Assembly (NCBI GenBank): GCA_965248605.1
Contig: CBDFJV010000007.1
Span: 2,666,001 to 2,730,000, forward strand
Source of the DNA: CAUZJF01 sp965248605
Lineage (GTDB): Bacteria; Chloroflexota; Dehalococcoidia; Lucifugimonadales; CAUZJF01
Direction of reading: 5' to 3'
Length of the DNA stretch: 64,000 nt
Shown one piece after another: positions 10,402 to 18,005 of the stretch (within the stretch, counting starts at the first letter, position 1; every line of letters begins with the position of its first letter). The notes beneath the pieces are model-generated. The model ran no database searches, was not told the DNA's origin, and saw only the letters and a program-made list of their open reading frames with translations. Both the position numbers and the translations under genes were made by a program.

Positions 10402-10532
10402 CTAGTGGTCCAACATCCTAGTATTGAAGGGTTCTGAGGTTACGGCTTGGTAGGGGCGGGTTTGAAACCCGCCCTGTCGTCGTAGCACGCCAATCTCGGC
10501 TACCCCTCATTTCAAAGATTTCGGTCTACTAG
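10402..10532 (+). mobile_element. MITE-like element, copy B (131 bp)
   Basis: Same 131-bp unit as copies A and C, bounded by CTAG. Joining the flanks across one CTAG gives DLVTYTSR-LAFPGRSPNQ in the minus-strand gene; the paralogue has DLITYTSRFNYPGRPPGE at the same place, so the excision frame is independently supported. The flank on the left is AAGG, as at the other two clean insertions. The element introduces a frameshift and stop codons into the host gene. Confidence 0.87.
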
Positions 10533-11280
10533 TCGTGACGTGTACGTAACGAGGTCGTCGGGCTGGTAGAACTCGTGGTTTCCGGGCGCCGTCATGAAGT
10601 AGCTGCTACTGAGGTTGTTCCCCATGATGTCGTCGAAGTAGGTGTCAACGCAGGCCTGGTCGTCGCAGTAGAATATGTCGCCCGACATTAAAATGAGGTC
10701 GGGATTATCCTGTTCGACACTGGCCGAAACGGCTAGAGGGCGCCTCGACCCTCCGGTGTCGTCCGCCCCCTGGTCTCCGAAGGCGACGAACGTGAACGTC
10801 GAACTGACGCCCTTGCTCAATAGCGTGTTGAAGCCGTGCTCAGTGCTCCAGCCGGCCACGTCACCGCCTACTTGATAGTAGTAAGTTGTATTAGGTGTGA
10901 GACCTGTGGCTTGAGCCACCTGCATGCAGCAGACGTCCCCTCCCGTCGAGAAGTCCGCGTAGGAGTACTGGGTGGCGGCCACGGTCTGGATGTAGACGCC
11001 CGTCGACGTGCCGTAACGGATCGACTGAGTGGAAGTCACGCTGGTCTTCCAGGTAGCTGTCACCTCGGTCGACGGATCTCCGGACGACGTGGAGAGGTGT
11101 ACCGGCGTGTGGTTTGTAATCGTCGCCGTCGTCGTAGTCGGAGTCGACGTCGCAATGCCGTCGTTGACGGTCAGTAGGCGTGGCTGGGACCGACACCTGT
11201 GCCAGTGTCGCCATCGCCGAAGTCCCAAGCGTACGTGAGCGGGTTGCCGTCGGCATCTGAGGAACCAGAGCCATCGAAGG
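10512..11280 (-). pseudogene. Fragment 3: PKD end and metallophosphatase N-terminal half
   Basis: Reading from insertion C downwards the frame gives LAFDGSGSSDADGNPLTYAW and DFGDGDTGTGVGPSHAY, a PKD domain, and then hits TGA. The following LTVNDGIATSTPT is in another frame. Compared with the second PKD domain of the same protein, roughly nine codons plus one base are missing between HAY and LTVND, so a deletion near 28 bp is inferred at about 11178. After that the fragment is a fibronectin-like Ig strand set (GDPSTEVTATWKTSV, GLTPNTTYYYQVG) and the start of the metallophosphatase: FVAFGDQG, LMSGDIFYCDDQ and APGNHEFYQPDD supply metal ligands. It ends at TYTSRL inside insertion B. Confidence 0.78.
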
Positions 11281-11411
11281 CTAGTGGTCCAACATCCTAG
11301 TATTGAAGGGTTCTGAGGTTACGGCTTGGTAGGGGCGGGTTTGAAACCCGCCCTGTCGTCGTAGCACGCCAATCTCGGCTACCCCTCATTTCAAAGATTT
11401 CGGTCTACTAG
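11281..11411 (+). mobile_element. MITE-like element, copy C (131 bp)
   Basis: Identical to copy B by eye and in the same orientation. It splits the first PKD domain: flanks joined over one CTAG read GIEDVP-LAFDGSGSSDADG on the minus strand, and the other PKD domain of the same protein has NEDSPIAFDGSGASDADG there. Left flank is AAGG. Absence of any difference among copies A, B and C points to recent spread or gene conversion. Confidence 0.87.
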
Positions 11412-12044
11412 TGGAACGTCCTCTATGCCATTGTACGGCCCTCCGGCGTCGGCTATCGGCGGCGTGTTCGGTCCGGTCTGGACCGCAGCCTCGGCGTCGA
11501 CGAGGCCGTTGCCAACCCAGTTGGTCGGGAGCCCAAGATCCTCAGCCGTGTTTGCGAGCCTCGCTCGGACATCTTCATTGTCGACATCGCCGTCTCCGTC
11601 CTGGTCCGTCAGGTTGCCTGCCCACACGAGGGCGGCGGTGCCCGCTACGTGGGGCGTTGCCATCGAAGTGCCGCTATTGAGCCCATATCCCCCACCGGGG
11701 ATCGTGGACATTATGTTCACGCCTGGCCCTGCAATCTCGACGTCCGGCCCCGTGGCGGAAGTGCAGGGGACGCCATCGATGTCGTTGATTGAAGCGACGG
11801 CGATCACTTGGGAATACCGTCCTGGGTACTCGACGCTATCACCCGTGCCCTGACAGTTGCCGCCGTTCCCGGCTGCGGCGACCACAACGATGCCGGCGTT
11901 GTGCGCCGCTATCACGGCGTCTTCCAGGGTTTGGAAGTGCACTGTGGTGCCAAGGCTCATGTTGATTACGTCGACCAGTAGGCCGCCGTGCAGGCCCATC
12001 GCCCATTCGATGCCCATCACGAGGTCGGCGATGGTCCCGTTACC
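11391..12044 (-). pseudogene. Fragment 2: subtilase C-terminal half with catalytic Ser, start of PKD
   Basis: The fragment reads NGTIADLVMGIEWAMGLHGG, then VINMSLGT, VVVAAAGNGGNCQG and NSGTSMATPHVAGTAALVWA. The last carries the catalytic Ser of peptidase family S8, and AAGNGG holds the oxyanion-hole Asn. A dockerin-like acidic stretch (DQDGDGDVDNEDV) and the start of a PKD domain (PIADAGGPYNGIEDVPL) follow before insertion C. The catalytic His region (usually HGTHVAGT) is not present here or in fragment 1. Confidence 0.8.
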
Positions 12045-12639
12045 TTCGGTCTACTAGTTCTAGACCCCCACGTCCGACGTGGTGCCCGTGACGTTGGAGG
12101 AGCGTTAAGCGAAAAAACGCGTAAGCGGATAGTTGATCGCGCGGCAAGCCTAGGAGAGTCTTGGACGGGGCGGGTTGAGTTAGAGGCGGGGCTACTTGCT
12201 CTTCTCTTGGAGTGTCGAGTACTGCGACGTCGATACCGGCGCCGGCATTGAGTCCGAGGCCGACGTCGACAGAGTCCTCCGCGCCTCCCCAAACGATCTC
12301 TGCGTCTATGCGGTCGACCCCCCAATCGAGGGTGTCCTCGCTGGCCCGCACGATGCCATTGTCCTCGACGTACGCGACGGCAGGGTTCGAGCGAAGACTC
12401 GCAACCATGCTCTCAGGAATGGTTGCTGAGACGACTGGGACGACGTTGAACTGGCGCTTAACGACGGCCCTGCGGCCATTCAGCCACGCCAGGTCGGAGG
12501 CTCGAGGCTGATGCTTGAAGGCAATGAGGACCTCGACTGTGCGCTCCCCGGGAACCTCCTGGCCATGCGCCGGCGAGCCAATCAGGGCCGCCGAAAAGAC
12601 GACCAGGACAAGGATGGTAAGGGAAGTGGCCCTCTTCAC
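12040..12639 (-). pseudogene. Fragment 1: signal peptide, I9 propeptide and first strand of subtilase
   Basis: The GTG at 12639 gives a good Sec signal: MKRATSLTILVLVVFSAALI with cleavage near AHGQE. The propeptide (ERTVEVLIAFKHQPRAS, ATIPESMVASLRSNPAVAYV) is of the inhibitor I9 type. The mature part starts WGVDRIDAEIVWGG and reaches GIDVAVLDT, containing the catalytic Asp. Genuine homology ends at about 12214. From there to 12045 the DNA is a copy of sequence found at 12885-13075, so the rest of the frame (PREEQVAPPL onward) is foreign. An upstream start at 12735 is possible but would put a long hydrophilic tail before the signal peptide. Confidence 0.78.
12045..12213 (+). repeat. Duplicated segment: MITE right end, spacer and FHA gene 3' terminus
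   Basis: This stretch matches 12885-13075 with small indels. Both begin with TTCGGTCTACTAGTTCTAGA, continue with GACGTTGGAGGAGCGTTAAG and end with the last codons of the FHA gene (GGCTACTTGCTCTTCTCTTGG on the plus strand begins it). The master copy is surely the one joined to the intact FHA gene at 13056. Here it replaces the subtilase segment that should hold the catalytic His, so it arose by a deletion-plus-duplication event. Confidence 0.8.
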
Positions 12640-12737
12640 GAGGAATCCGTAGTTAGAGATTTCATGTCCGTGAGGTCCTGCTGAGATCGCATGACTACAG
12701 GACATTCTAAAGGGACGTGGCGACTTCGTAAACAAAC

Positions 12738-12896
12738 CTAGTGGTCCAACATCCTAGTGGTCCAACATCCTAGTATTGAAGGGTTCCGCTGGCTTATTGC
12801 GGAGTCGTTCGAGCTAGGGGCGGGTTTGAAACCCGCCCTGTCGTCGTAGCACGCCAATCTCGGCTACCCCTCATTTCAAAGATTTCGGTCTACTAG
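12738..12896 (+). mobile_element. MITE-like element, copy D (159 bp, hybrid)
   Basis: The right half, from the central palindrome to TTCGGTCTACTAG, matches copies A-C. At the left end the 16-base unit CTAGTGGTCCAACATC is present twice in tandem. Between GAAGGGTT and the palindrome the usual 16 bases are replaced by CGCTGGCTTATTGCGGAGTC and about ten more bases that match positions 13224-13252 inside the FHA gene, with one extra T. It lies upstream of the broken subtilase start and downstream of the FHA gene. Confidence 0.78.
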
Positions 12897-13075
12897 TTCT
12901 AGAACTAAGTTCTATATCGATAGGCGTTCCGACGTGGCTGGACAGTCGTGCGCCGACGTTGGAGGAGCGTTAAGCGAAAAAACGCGTAAGCGGATAGTGA
13001 TCGCGCGGCAAGCCTAGGAGAGTCTTGGACGGGGCGGGTTGAGTTAGAGGCGGGGCTACTTGCTCTTCTCTTGGA
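12885..13075 (+). repeat. Source copy of the duplicated segment; otherwise gene-free spacer
   Basis: The stretch between the pseudogene start (12639) and the FHA gene stop (13056) holds hybrid MITE D and this spacer and no gene that I can support. The palindrome AGTTCTAGAACT lies just right of the MITE end. Positions from about 12956 to 13075 are nearly identical to 12090-12213. Confidence 0.75.
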
Positions 13076-13820
13076 CGAACTGCAGCTCTACTTCGCCTAG
13101 CCTGAGGAGGTCGCCGTTCTTGAGCGCGCTGCCGGAAAGCTGGACGTCGTTCACCGTCGTCCCGTTGAAGCTACCGAGGTCGTAGATTATGCAGCCTTCT
13201 TTAGTTGGCCTCACCAGCGCGTGCCGCTGGCTTATTGCGGAGTCGTCGAGCTGGGCGCCCCCTTCGCCGGGCTGGCGCCCGATCACGATGTCGGCGTCTC
13301 CAACGGGAAAGCTCTTGCCTGAAGAGGGACCGGAACGGACCAGAATGACACCCTTTTCCTCGCCATCGCCCACCTTCGTATAGAACAGCTCGCTCCCGCC
13401 GATGGCGATTCGACCGCCGTCCGATAACGGTACGCCTGTCACGGGGCTGCCGTTAAGCCAAGTCCCTTCGCTGCTACCCATGTCAAAGAGCAAATAGCTG
13501 TCCTGGTTTACGCGGATCATTCCGTGCGATTCGCTCACAGAAGCGTGTTCGAGTTGAACATCATTCCCGGCATCGCTGCCGATGGTCATCCGGCCTTCTT
13601 TAAGGTCGTACACGCTACCCTGGTTCGCACCCTTGCGCACGACTAGCCACGCCGTATAGCTGGGCACCGTGCTCAAGACCATCGTGGCCCCGGAGGGTGC
13701 GCCTTCGCTTCCGATACCCGGCGGCGCAGATCTGAGCTTCTCGAGACCCTCGTCACTTGGTGGTGAAGACTTGTCCCCGCTTGAGAACAAACCCGCGATC
13801 CAGCTGAAGAGGCCCATCAT
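13056..13820 (-). CDS. Protein with two FHA domains
   Basis: 254 residues with two forkhead-associated domains, which bind phosphothreonine peptides. FHA1 (about residues 75-150) has MTIGSDAGNDVQLEHASVSE and GSSEGTWLNG. FHA2 (about 165-250) has DIVIGRQPGEGGAQLDDSAI, SQRHALV and LGSFNGTTVND. Both keep the G-(S/R), S-x-x-H and N-G core residues. The N-terminus MMGLFSWIAGLFSS is amphipathic and could associate with membrane. GGAGGAG precedes the ATG pair at 13820/13817. No Ser/Thr kinase is seen in this window, so the partner is unknown. Its 3' end and an internal 29-base piece have copies in the damaged region to the left. Confidence 0.88.
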   Translation of the reverse strand: MMGLFSWIAGLFSSGDKSSPPSDEGLEKLRSAPPGIGSEGAPSGATMVLSTVPSYTAWLVVRKGANQGSVYDLKEGRMTIGSDAGNDVQLEHASVSESHGMIRVNQDSYLLFDMGSSEGTWLNGSPVTGVPLSDGGRIAIGGSELFYTKVGDGEEKGVILVRSGPSSGKSFPVGDADIVIGRQPGEGGAQLDDSAISQRHALVRPTKEGCIIYDLGSFNGTTVNDVQLSGSALKNGDLLRLGEVELQFVQEKSK

Positions 13821-14021
13821 TCTCCTCCATCAGGACGGTGTGCCGGGCCCGGCCGACCACGAAGCATTCGCCATAGGTGATCAGAGGGCTGCTGGCTCGT
13901 GAGTCTACCGATGGCTCCCGTTGGTGTCAACCGTCTCCATTTAGCTTGAACGGACAGCCGACGATACTGTACGCTGCGGTGTCAGGGCTCGCAATGCAGG
14001 AGCGCGCCTCGATGTCGCGTC

Positions 14022-16046
14022 GTGGCACGCACCGACTCACCTACAAACAGGCTCGAACCGATGGCAATAGACTCCAATTCTGGTCGGACCGCCGAGGGCA
14101 CCCATCTCTGGGAAGCGTCCGACGAGCGTAAGGCCAAGTCCAACATCAGCCGGTATATAGGTTGGCTCGACGACACTCGAGGCCTCGATTTCGGCTCTTA
14201 CAGCGAGCTCTGGCGGTGGTCTGTCACGGAGATCGAGGACTTCTGGGCATCTCTCTGGGACTTCTTCGAGGTTCAGGCGAGCAGCCCTTACAGCCAGGTC
14301 CTCACTGAGCGACGAATGCCGGGTGCTCGATGGTTCCCCGGAGCGAAACTCAACTACGCTGAGCATCTGTTGTCTCGCGGCGATGACCACCCAGCTCTGA
14401 TCTCCCAATCTGAGTTGCGCCCCCTTACAACGGTCACCTACCGACAGCTACGCGACGAGGTTGCGTCGATAGCGGGCGGCTTGCTTGCACTGGGTGTCGG
14501 CAAAGGCGATCGGGTCGTCGCGTTCATGCCGAACATCACGGAGACCGCCGTTGCCATGCTTGCGACCGCCAGTATTGGAGCGATCTGGTCGAGCTGCTCT
14601 CCGGAGTTCGGGACTCGCAGTGTGGTCGACCGCCTGCGTCAGATCGAGCCGCGTGTGCTGTTCGCTATCGACGGATACCGCTACGGGGGGCGCGATCAGA
14701 GTCGCTTGGAGGCCTTGAAAGAGATACAAAGTGCCCTTCCTACCCTGGAGCGCACCGTAATAGTGCCATATCTCTCTGGACGACCAGACCTCGGAGGCCT
14801 TGCAAGAGTGGTTCTTTGGGACGACCTGGCAAGACCCGGCAGCGACCTTCTTTTCGAGCAGGTGCCCTTCGAGCACCCGCTGTGGGTCCTCTACTCCTCC
14901 GGCACCACAGGGCTTCCCAAGGCCATCGTTCACGGACATGGCGGGATACTCCTGGAGCACATGAAAACCCTGTCGCTGCACATGGACCTGACCCCGCATG
15001 ATCGCTTCTTCTGGTTCACGACGACCGGATGGATGATGTGGAACCTACTGCTCGGTGGGCTGTCGTTGGGCTCGACCGTGGTGCTTTACGACGGCGACCC
15101 GGGCCATCCGGACCTCGGCTCCCTTTGGCGTCTGGCGCAAGACACCGGTATTAGCTACTTCGGCGCCAGCGCTCCCTACATACAGGCCTGCATGAACGCG
15201 AGTATCGAGCCTGGCAGACAGTTCGACCTCAACGCTGTCCGAGGGATCGGATGCACAGGCGCTCCGTTGCCACCGGAGGGATTTCGCTGGGTTTACGACA
15301 AGGTGAGTCCCAACGTCCATTTTGGCTCGTACAGCGGCGGCACCGACATGTGCACCGGCTTCGTAGGTCCTAGCCCATTGCTTCCCGTCTGCGCTGGACA
15401 GATTCAATGCCGGACACTGGGCGCCCTCGTAGAGGCCTACGACGCCGAAGGCCGCCCTCTGGTCGACGACGTCGGCGAGCTGGTTATCACTGAACCGATG
15501 CCTTCCATGCCGCTCCGTCTATGGAACGACCCTGATGGCAGTCGCTACAGCGAGAGCTATTTCGACATGTACCCGGGCATATGGCGCCACGGCGACTGGA
15601 TCAAGATAGCCGGGGACGAAAGCTGCGCCATCTACGGCCGCTCTGACTCGACCCTGAACCGTAGCGGCGTACGGATGGGGACCAGCGAGTTCTACAGCGT
15701 CGTCGAGGAGATGGACGAAGTGGCCGACAGCCTCGTCATCGATACCGGCCACGGCGGTAAGGAGGGCCGCCTTTTGCTCTTCGTCGTACTACAGCACGGA
15801 GCCGCTCTCGACGATCGGCTGAGGTCGGCTATCGGCGCAAAGCTCAGGGCCGAGCTTTCGCCGAGACATGTCCCCGACGAGATTCATCAGATTGAAGAGG
15901 TCCCTCGCACGCTGAACGGCAAGAAGATCGAGGTGCCGGTCAAGCGAATTCTGGCTGGCTCGCCGGTGTCGGAGGCGGCAAGTGAAGGTGCCATCGCGAA
16001 CCCTGAGTCCATGCGCGGATTCGTAAACCTCGTCGACGCATCATAA
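14022..16046 (+). CDS. aacS: Acetoacetyl-CoA synthetase (acetoacetate-CoA ligase)
   Basis: A 660-674 residue AMP-forming ligase that activates acetoacetate. Family marks: GTHLWEASDERKAKSNISRY near the N-terminus, WVLYSSGTTGLPKAIVHGHG (AMP-binding core), FFWFTTTGWMMWN, YSGGTDMCTGFVG and the C-terminal catalytic Lys context RTLNGKKIEVPVKR. Length and the HLLSRGDDHPAL region fit AacS rather than acetyl-CoA synthetase. The longest frame starts at GTG 14022, but ATG 14061 begins MAIDSNSGRTAEG and is also possible; neither has a strong ribosome site. It stands alone between the FHA gene (divergent) and a gene-poor stretch. Confidence 0.9.
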   Translation: MARTDSPTNRLEPMAIDSNSGRTAEGTHLWEASDERKAKSNISRYIGWLDDTRGLDFGSYSELWRWSVTEIEDFWASLWDFFEVQASSPYSQVLTERRMPGARWFPGAKLNYAEHLLSRGDDHPALISQSELRPLTTVTYRQLRDEVASIAGGLLALGVGKGDRVVAFMPNITETAVAMLATASIGAIWSSCSPEFGTRSVVDRLRQIEPRVLFAIDGYRYGGRDQSRLEALKEIQSALPTLERTVIVPYLSGRPDLGGLARVVLWDDLARPGSDLLFEQVPFEHPLWVLYSSGTTGLPKAIVHGHGGILLEHMKTLSLHMDLTPHDRFFWFTTTGWMMWNLLLGGLSLGSTVVLYDGDPGHPDLGSLWRLAQDTGISYFGASAPYIQACMNASIEPGRQFDLNAVRGIGCTGAPLPPEGFRWVYDKVSPNVHFGSYSGGTDMCTGFVGPSPLLPVCAGQIQCRTLGALVEAYDAEGRPLVDDVGELVITEPMPSMPLRLWNDPDGSRYSESYFDMYPGIWRHGDWIKIAGDESCAIYGRSDSTLNRSGVRMGTSEFYSVVEEMDEVADSLVIDTGHGGKEGRLLLFVVLQHGAALDDRLRSAIGAKLRAELSPRHVPDEIHQIEEVPRTLNGKKIEVPVKRILAGSPVSEAASEGAIANPESMRGFVNLVDAS

Positions 16047-16185
16047 ATGCAGAACGGTCTGGCGGGACGGCTCGCGCCACGGTGGGCGCCGATGGATTCC
16101 GGCGTTCGCTGGAATGACGGAATGGATGGCGGCGGAGCGAGTGACCACCGCTGTCAATCCCTGTAAACCTAGAGGTGGGTGTCAT

Positions 16186-16287
16186 TCAGAGGCTCAGTGA
16201 GGACTGCAGCCGCTTCGACCGGGCGAGGACCACCGCATCTTCGCGGGCGCTCTCCGACTCCTCGCGAACTTGGGGGTCGTTTTCCAT
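16186..16287 (-). CDS. Possible 33-residue small protein
   Basis: A short frame starting ATG at 16287 encodes MENDPQVREESESAREDAVV followed by LARSKRLQSSLSL. It is preceded at a good distance by CAGGAGG (minus strand), one of the better ribosome sites of the region. The product would be charged and helical. No homology is recognised, so coding is uncertain. The interleaved inverted repeats at 16335-16409 lie just upstream and could be its leader. Confidence 0.35.
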   Translation of the reverse strand: MENDPQVREESESAREDAVVLARSKRLQSSLSL

Positions 16288-16334
16288 TTGTACAGGTCCT
16301 CCTGGTTTAGTGGTGGTCTTGAAAAACGCTCCTC

Positions 16335-16409
16335 GAAAGTGTCGGAATCCGTAGGAAACTGTCGGATTTGTATCTGAGGATTCCGACACTTTCAGGGAAA
16401 ATCCGACAG
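16335..16409. repeat. Two interleaved perfect inverted repeats (A-B-A'-B')
   Basis: Arm A GAAAGTGTCGGAATCC (16335-16350) pairs with A' (16378-16393), and arm B CTGTCGGATTT (16359-16369) pairs with B' (16398/9-16409). The pairs are interleaved, so in RNA both stems could form only as a pseudoknot. All four arms contain GTCGGA or its complement, so they could instead be four binding sites for one protein. Function unknown. Confidence 0.75.
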
Positions 16410-16413
16410 GTAA

Positions 16414-16460
16414 GGGGGTGGGGGACGGGGTGCAGGGTACGGGGTACAGGGTACGGGCAA
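16414..16460 (+). other. G-rich tract with quadruplex motif
   Basis: Five G-runs of three to five bases are separated by one to four bases (GGGGGTGGGGGACGGGG then TGCAGGGTACGGGG). This satisfies the usual four-run quadruplex rule. The rest of the 16047-16848 gap holds the possible small ORF, the interleaved repeats and the palindrome at 16525; I see no gene in 16561-16848. Confidence 0.6.
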
Positions 16461-16524
16461 TATCAGTGGTCGTATGGTGCATTGTCGCTTTCCTCGTGCC
16501 GTTTCGGGTGGCGAGAGAACAAGA

Positions 16525-16545
16525 GGGCAGGTCTGAGACCTGCCC
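16525..16545. repeat. REP-like 21-base palindrome
   Basis: GGGCAGGTCT-G-AGACCTGCCC is a perfect inverted repeat with a one-base centre, followed by CCTAC. It has the same layout as the centre of the MITE-like elements (GGGCGGGTTT-G-AAACCCGCCC). Confidence 0.7.
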
Positions 16546-16848
16546 CTACGCCGATATTATAGTACATGCGTTCTGGTAATGTCAAGTGGATTTTGAGGCC
16601 GCACGGGAAGACGATTCTGAACACAGGGAAGAATCTAAGTTCACCTCCGGCGGCGTGCAGGCCATGAACGAGCCCGCCGTGAGATCACCAACGATGTCGC
16701 CTGAATCGCGGCCGGGAGCCCGCGTTCCGAGCCAGTGCCGGAATCCAGATAACCAATGCGACGCCGACATCGTTATTTATTCTAGGCGCCCCGACTTGTA
16801 GTCGACCGAACTGATGTCGCCACCAACACCCTTCAGGTAGGATAACCA

Positions 16849-17904
16849 ATGGTCTGGGACAACACCAAGCAAGTGTCGACGAGCGTCAATGGCAGACAAG
16901 GGGAACCGACGATGGACATGGCCGGGATTCGAGAGATCAACGAACAGGTCGAAAAGGAGGCGGTGTTCATCGACGACCTGCTATCGGAAATTCGGAAGAC
17001 CATGGTCGGCCAGGACGCTCTCGTCGAGCGGGTGCTGGTCGGCCTGCTGGCCGACGGGCACCTTCTCTTGGAGGGGGTCCCCGGCCTGGCCAAGACGCTT
17101 CTGGTCAAGACCCTGGCTCAGGCCGTCGACGTCAATTTCAGCCGGCTGCAGTTCACGCCAGACCTACTGCCGGCCGACCTGATCGGCACTCAGATATACA
17201 ATCCGAATACTAGCGAATTCAGTGTCCACAAGGGTCCGATCTTCGCGAATCTAGTCCTCGCTGATGAGGTCAACAGGGCGCCGGCCAAAGTCCAGAGCGC
17301 TCTGCTGGAGGCCATGCAGGAGCGGCAGGTCACTATCGGCGACACGACCTACCCGTTGCAACAGCCCTTCCTCGTCATGGCTACGCAAAACCCTATCGAG
17401 CAGGAGGGGACTTACCCGCTCCCCGAGGCGCAGGTCGACCGATTCATGCTAAAAGTCCTGGTCGACTACCCGACGCGAGACGAAGAGCGCAGGATTGTCG
17501 ATCTGATGACGTCGACGGAGCAACCCGAGGTCAAGCCCGTCGTCGACATAGGGCACATCATGAAGGCGAGGGACGTTGTGCGCAGGGTCTACGTCGACGA
17601 CAAGATCAAGGAGTACGTCCTCGACCTTGTCTTGGCGACCCGCGCCCGCGGAGACGGCGCGCTTGGCGACCTCGCGGGGTTGGTCTCTTTCGGTGCCTCG
17701 CCCCGTGCCAGCATCTACCTTGTGACCGCCGCCCAGGCACATGCCTTTCTGAAGGGTCGCGGCTACGTGACGCCCGAGGACATCAAGCAGCTGGCGCCCG
17801 ATGTGCTGAGACACCGCGTCATAATCACATACGAAGCCGAAGCAGAGGAGATCACCAGTTCTGACCTGGTCCAGAGGATCCTGGACCGTGTCGAGGTGCC
17901 GTAA
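16849..17904 (+). CDS. moxR: MoxR-family AAA+ ATPase
   Basis: A 351-residue AAA+ ATPase that in known systems remodels vWA-domain proteins. Walker A is EGVPGLAKT (about residue 75), Walker B is LVLADEVNRAPAKVQ (about 140), and sensor 1 is VMATQNPIEQEGTYPLPEAQ. The C-terminal lid ends EEITSSDLVQRILDRVEVP. The ATG at 16849 has AGGTAGGA upstream; starts at 16912 or 16918 would trim a poorly conserved leader. It opens a run of eight co-directional genes (16.8-25.4 kb) with DUF58 and Bat-type vWA proteins, its usual partners. Confidence 0.93.
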   Translation: MVWDNTKQVSTSVNGRQGEPTMDMAGIREINEQVEKEAVFIDDLLSEIRKTMVGQDALVERVLVGLLADGHLLLEGVPGLAKTLLVKTLAQAVDVNFSRLQFTPDLLPADLIGTQIYNPNTSEFSVHKGPIFANLVLADEVNRAPAKVQSALLEAMQERQVTIGDTTYPLQQPFLVMATQNPIEQEGTYPLPEAQVDRFMLKVLVDYPTRDEERRIVDLMTSTEQPEVKPVVDIGHIMKARDVVRRVYVDDKIKEYVLDLVLATRARGDGALGDLAGLVSFGASPRASIYLVTAAQAHAFLKGRGYVTPEDIKQLAPDVLRHRVIITYEAEAEEITSSDLVQRILDRVEVP

Positions 17905-18005
17905 GAGCCCCCACCTCCTCGAGACGCTCGGGATCTTCGACAATTCTCCCTCGAGAGGCGAGGAGGTATCAAAGGAGGGCATACACACCCCCAACTACCA
18001 AACCT

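Larger units (their letters stand above)
6256..12639 (-). pseudogene. Giant secreted mosaic protein gene (subtilase-PKD-phosphatase-PKD-sugar dehydrogenase-DNRLRE), disrupted
   Basis: Five fragments in a row on the minus strand join into one protein of about 2,000 residues once insertions are removed. Order of domains: signal peptide, I9 propeptide, S8 subtilase, PKD, purple-acid-phosphatase-like metallophosphatase, PKD, a second Ig/cadherin-like module, glucose/sorbosone-dehydrogenase-type propeller, two DNRLRE-like domains. Deleting 127 bp at each of three insertions joins the flanks in frame and gives continuous family sequence (for example GLIS-LALDPNFG across 8499-8629). Other lesions are a short deletion near 11178 and loss of part of the protease core near 12045-12213. 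The gene cannot give its full product as it stands. Details are in the fragment entries. Confidence 0.85.

Noticed and set aside
8499..11411. Assembly artefact caused by a 127-base k-mer overlap
   Set aside because: The inserted text is foreign to the flanks, has transposon-like ends and a variant copy exists (D). It is not excluded; long reads would settle it.
8499..12896. CRISPR array, because near-identical units recur
   Set aside because: Units are 131 bp or longer, lie hundreds of bases apart, change orientation and sit inside coding sequence.
16586..16801. 71-codon plus-strand frame in the gene-poor gap
   Set aside because: No ribosome site, low-complexity hydrophilic text, no homology recognised.
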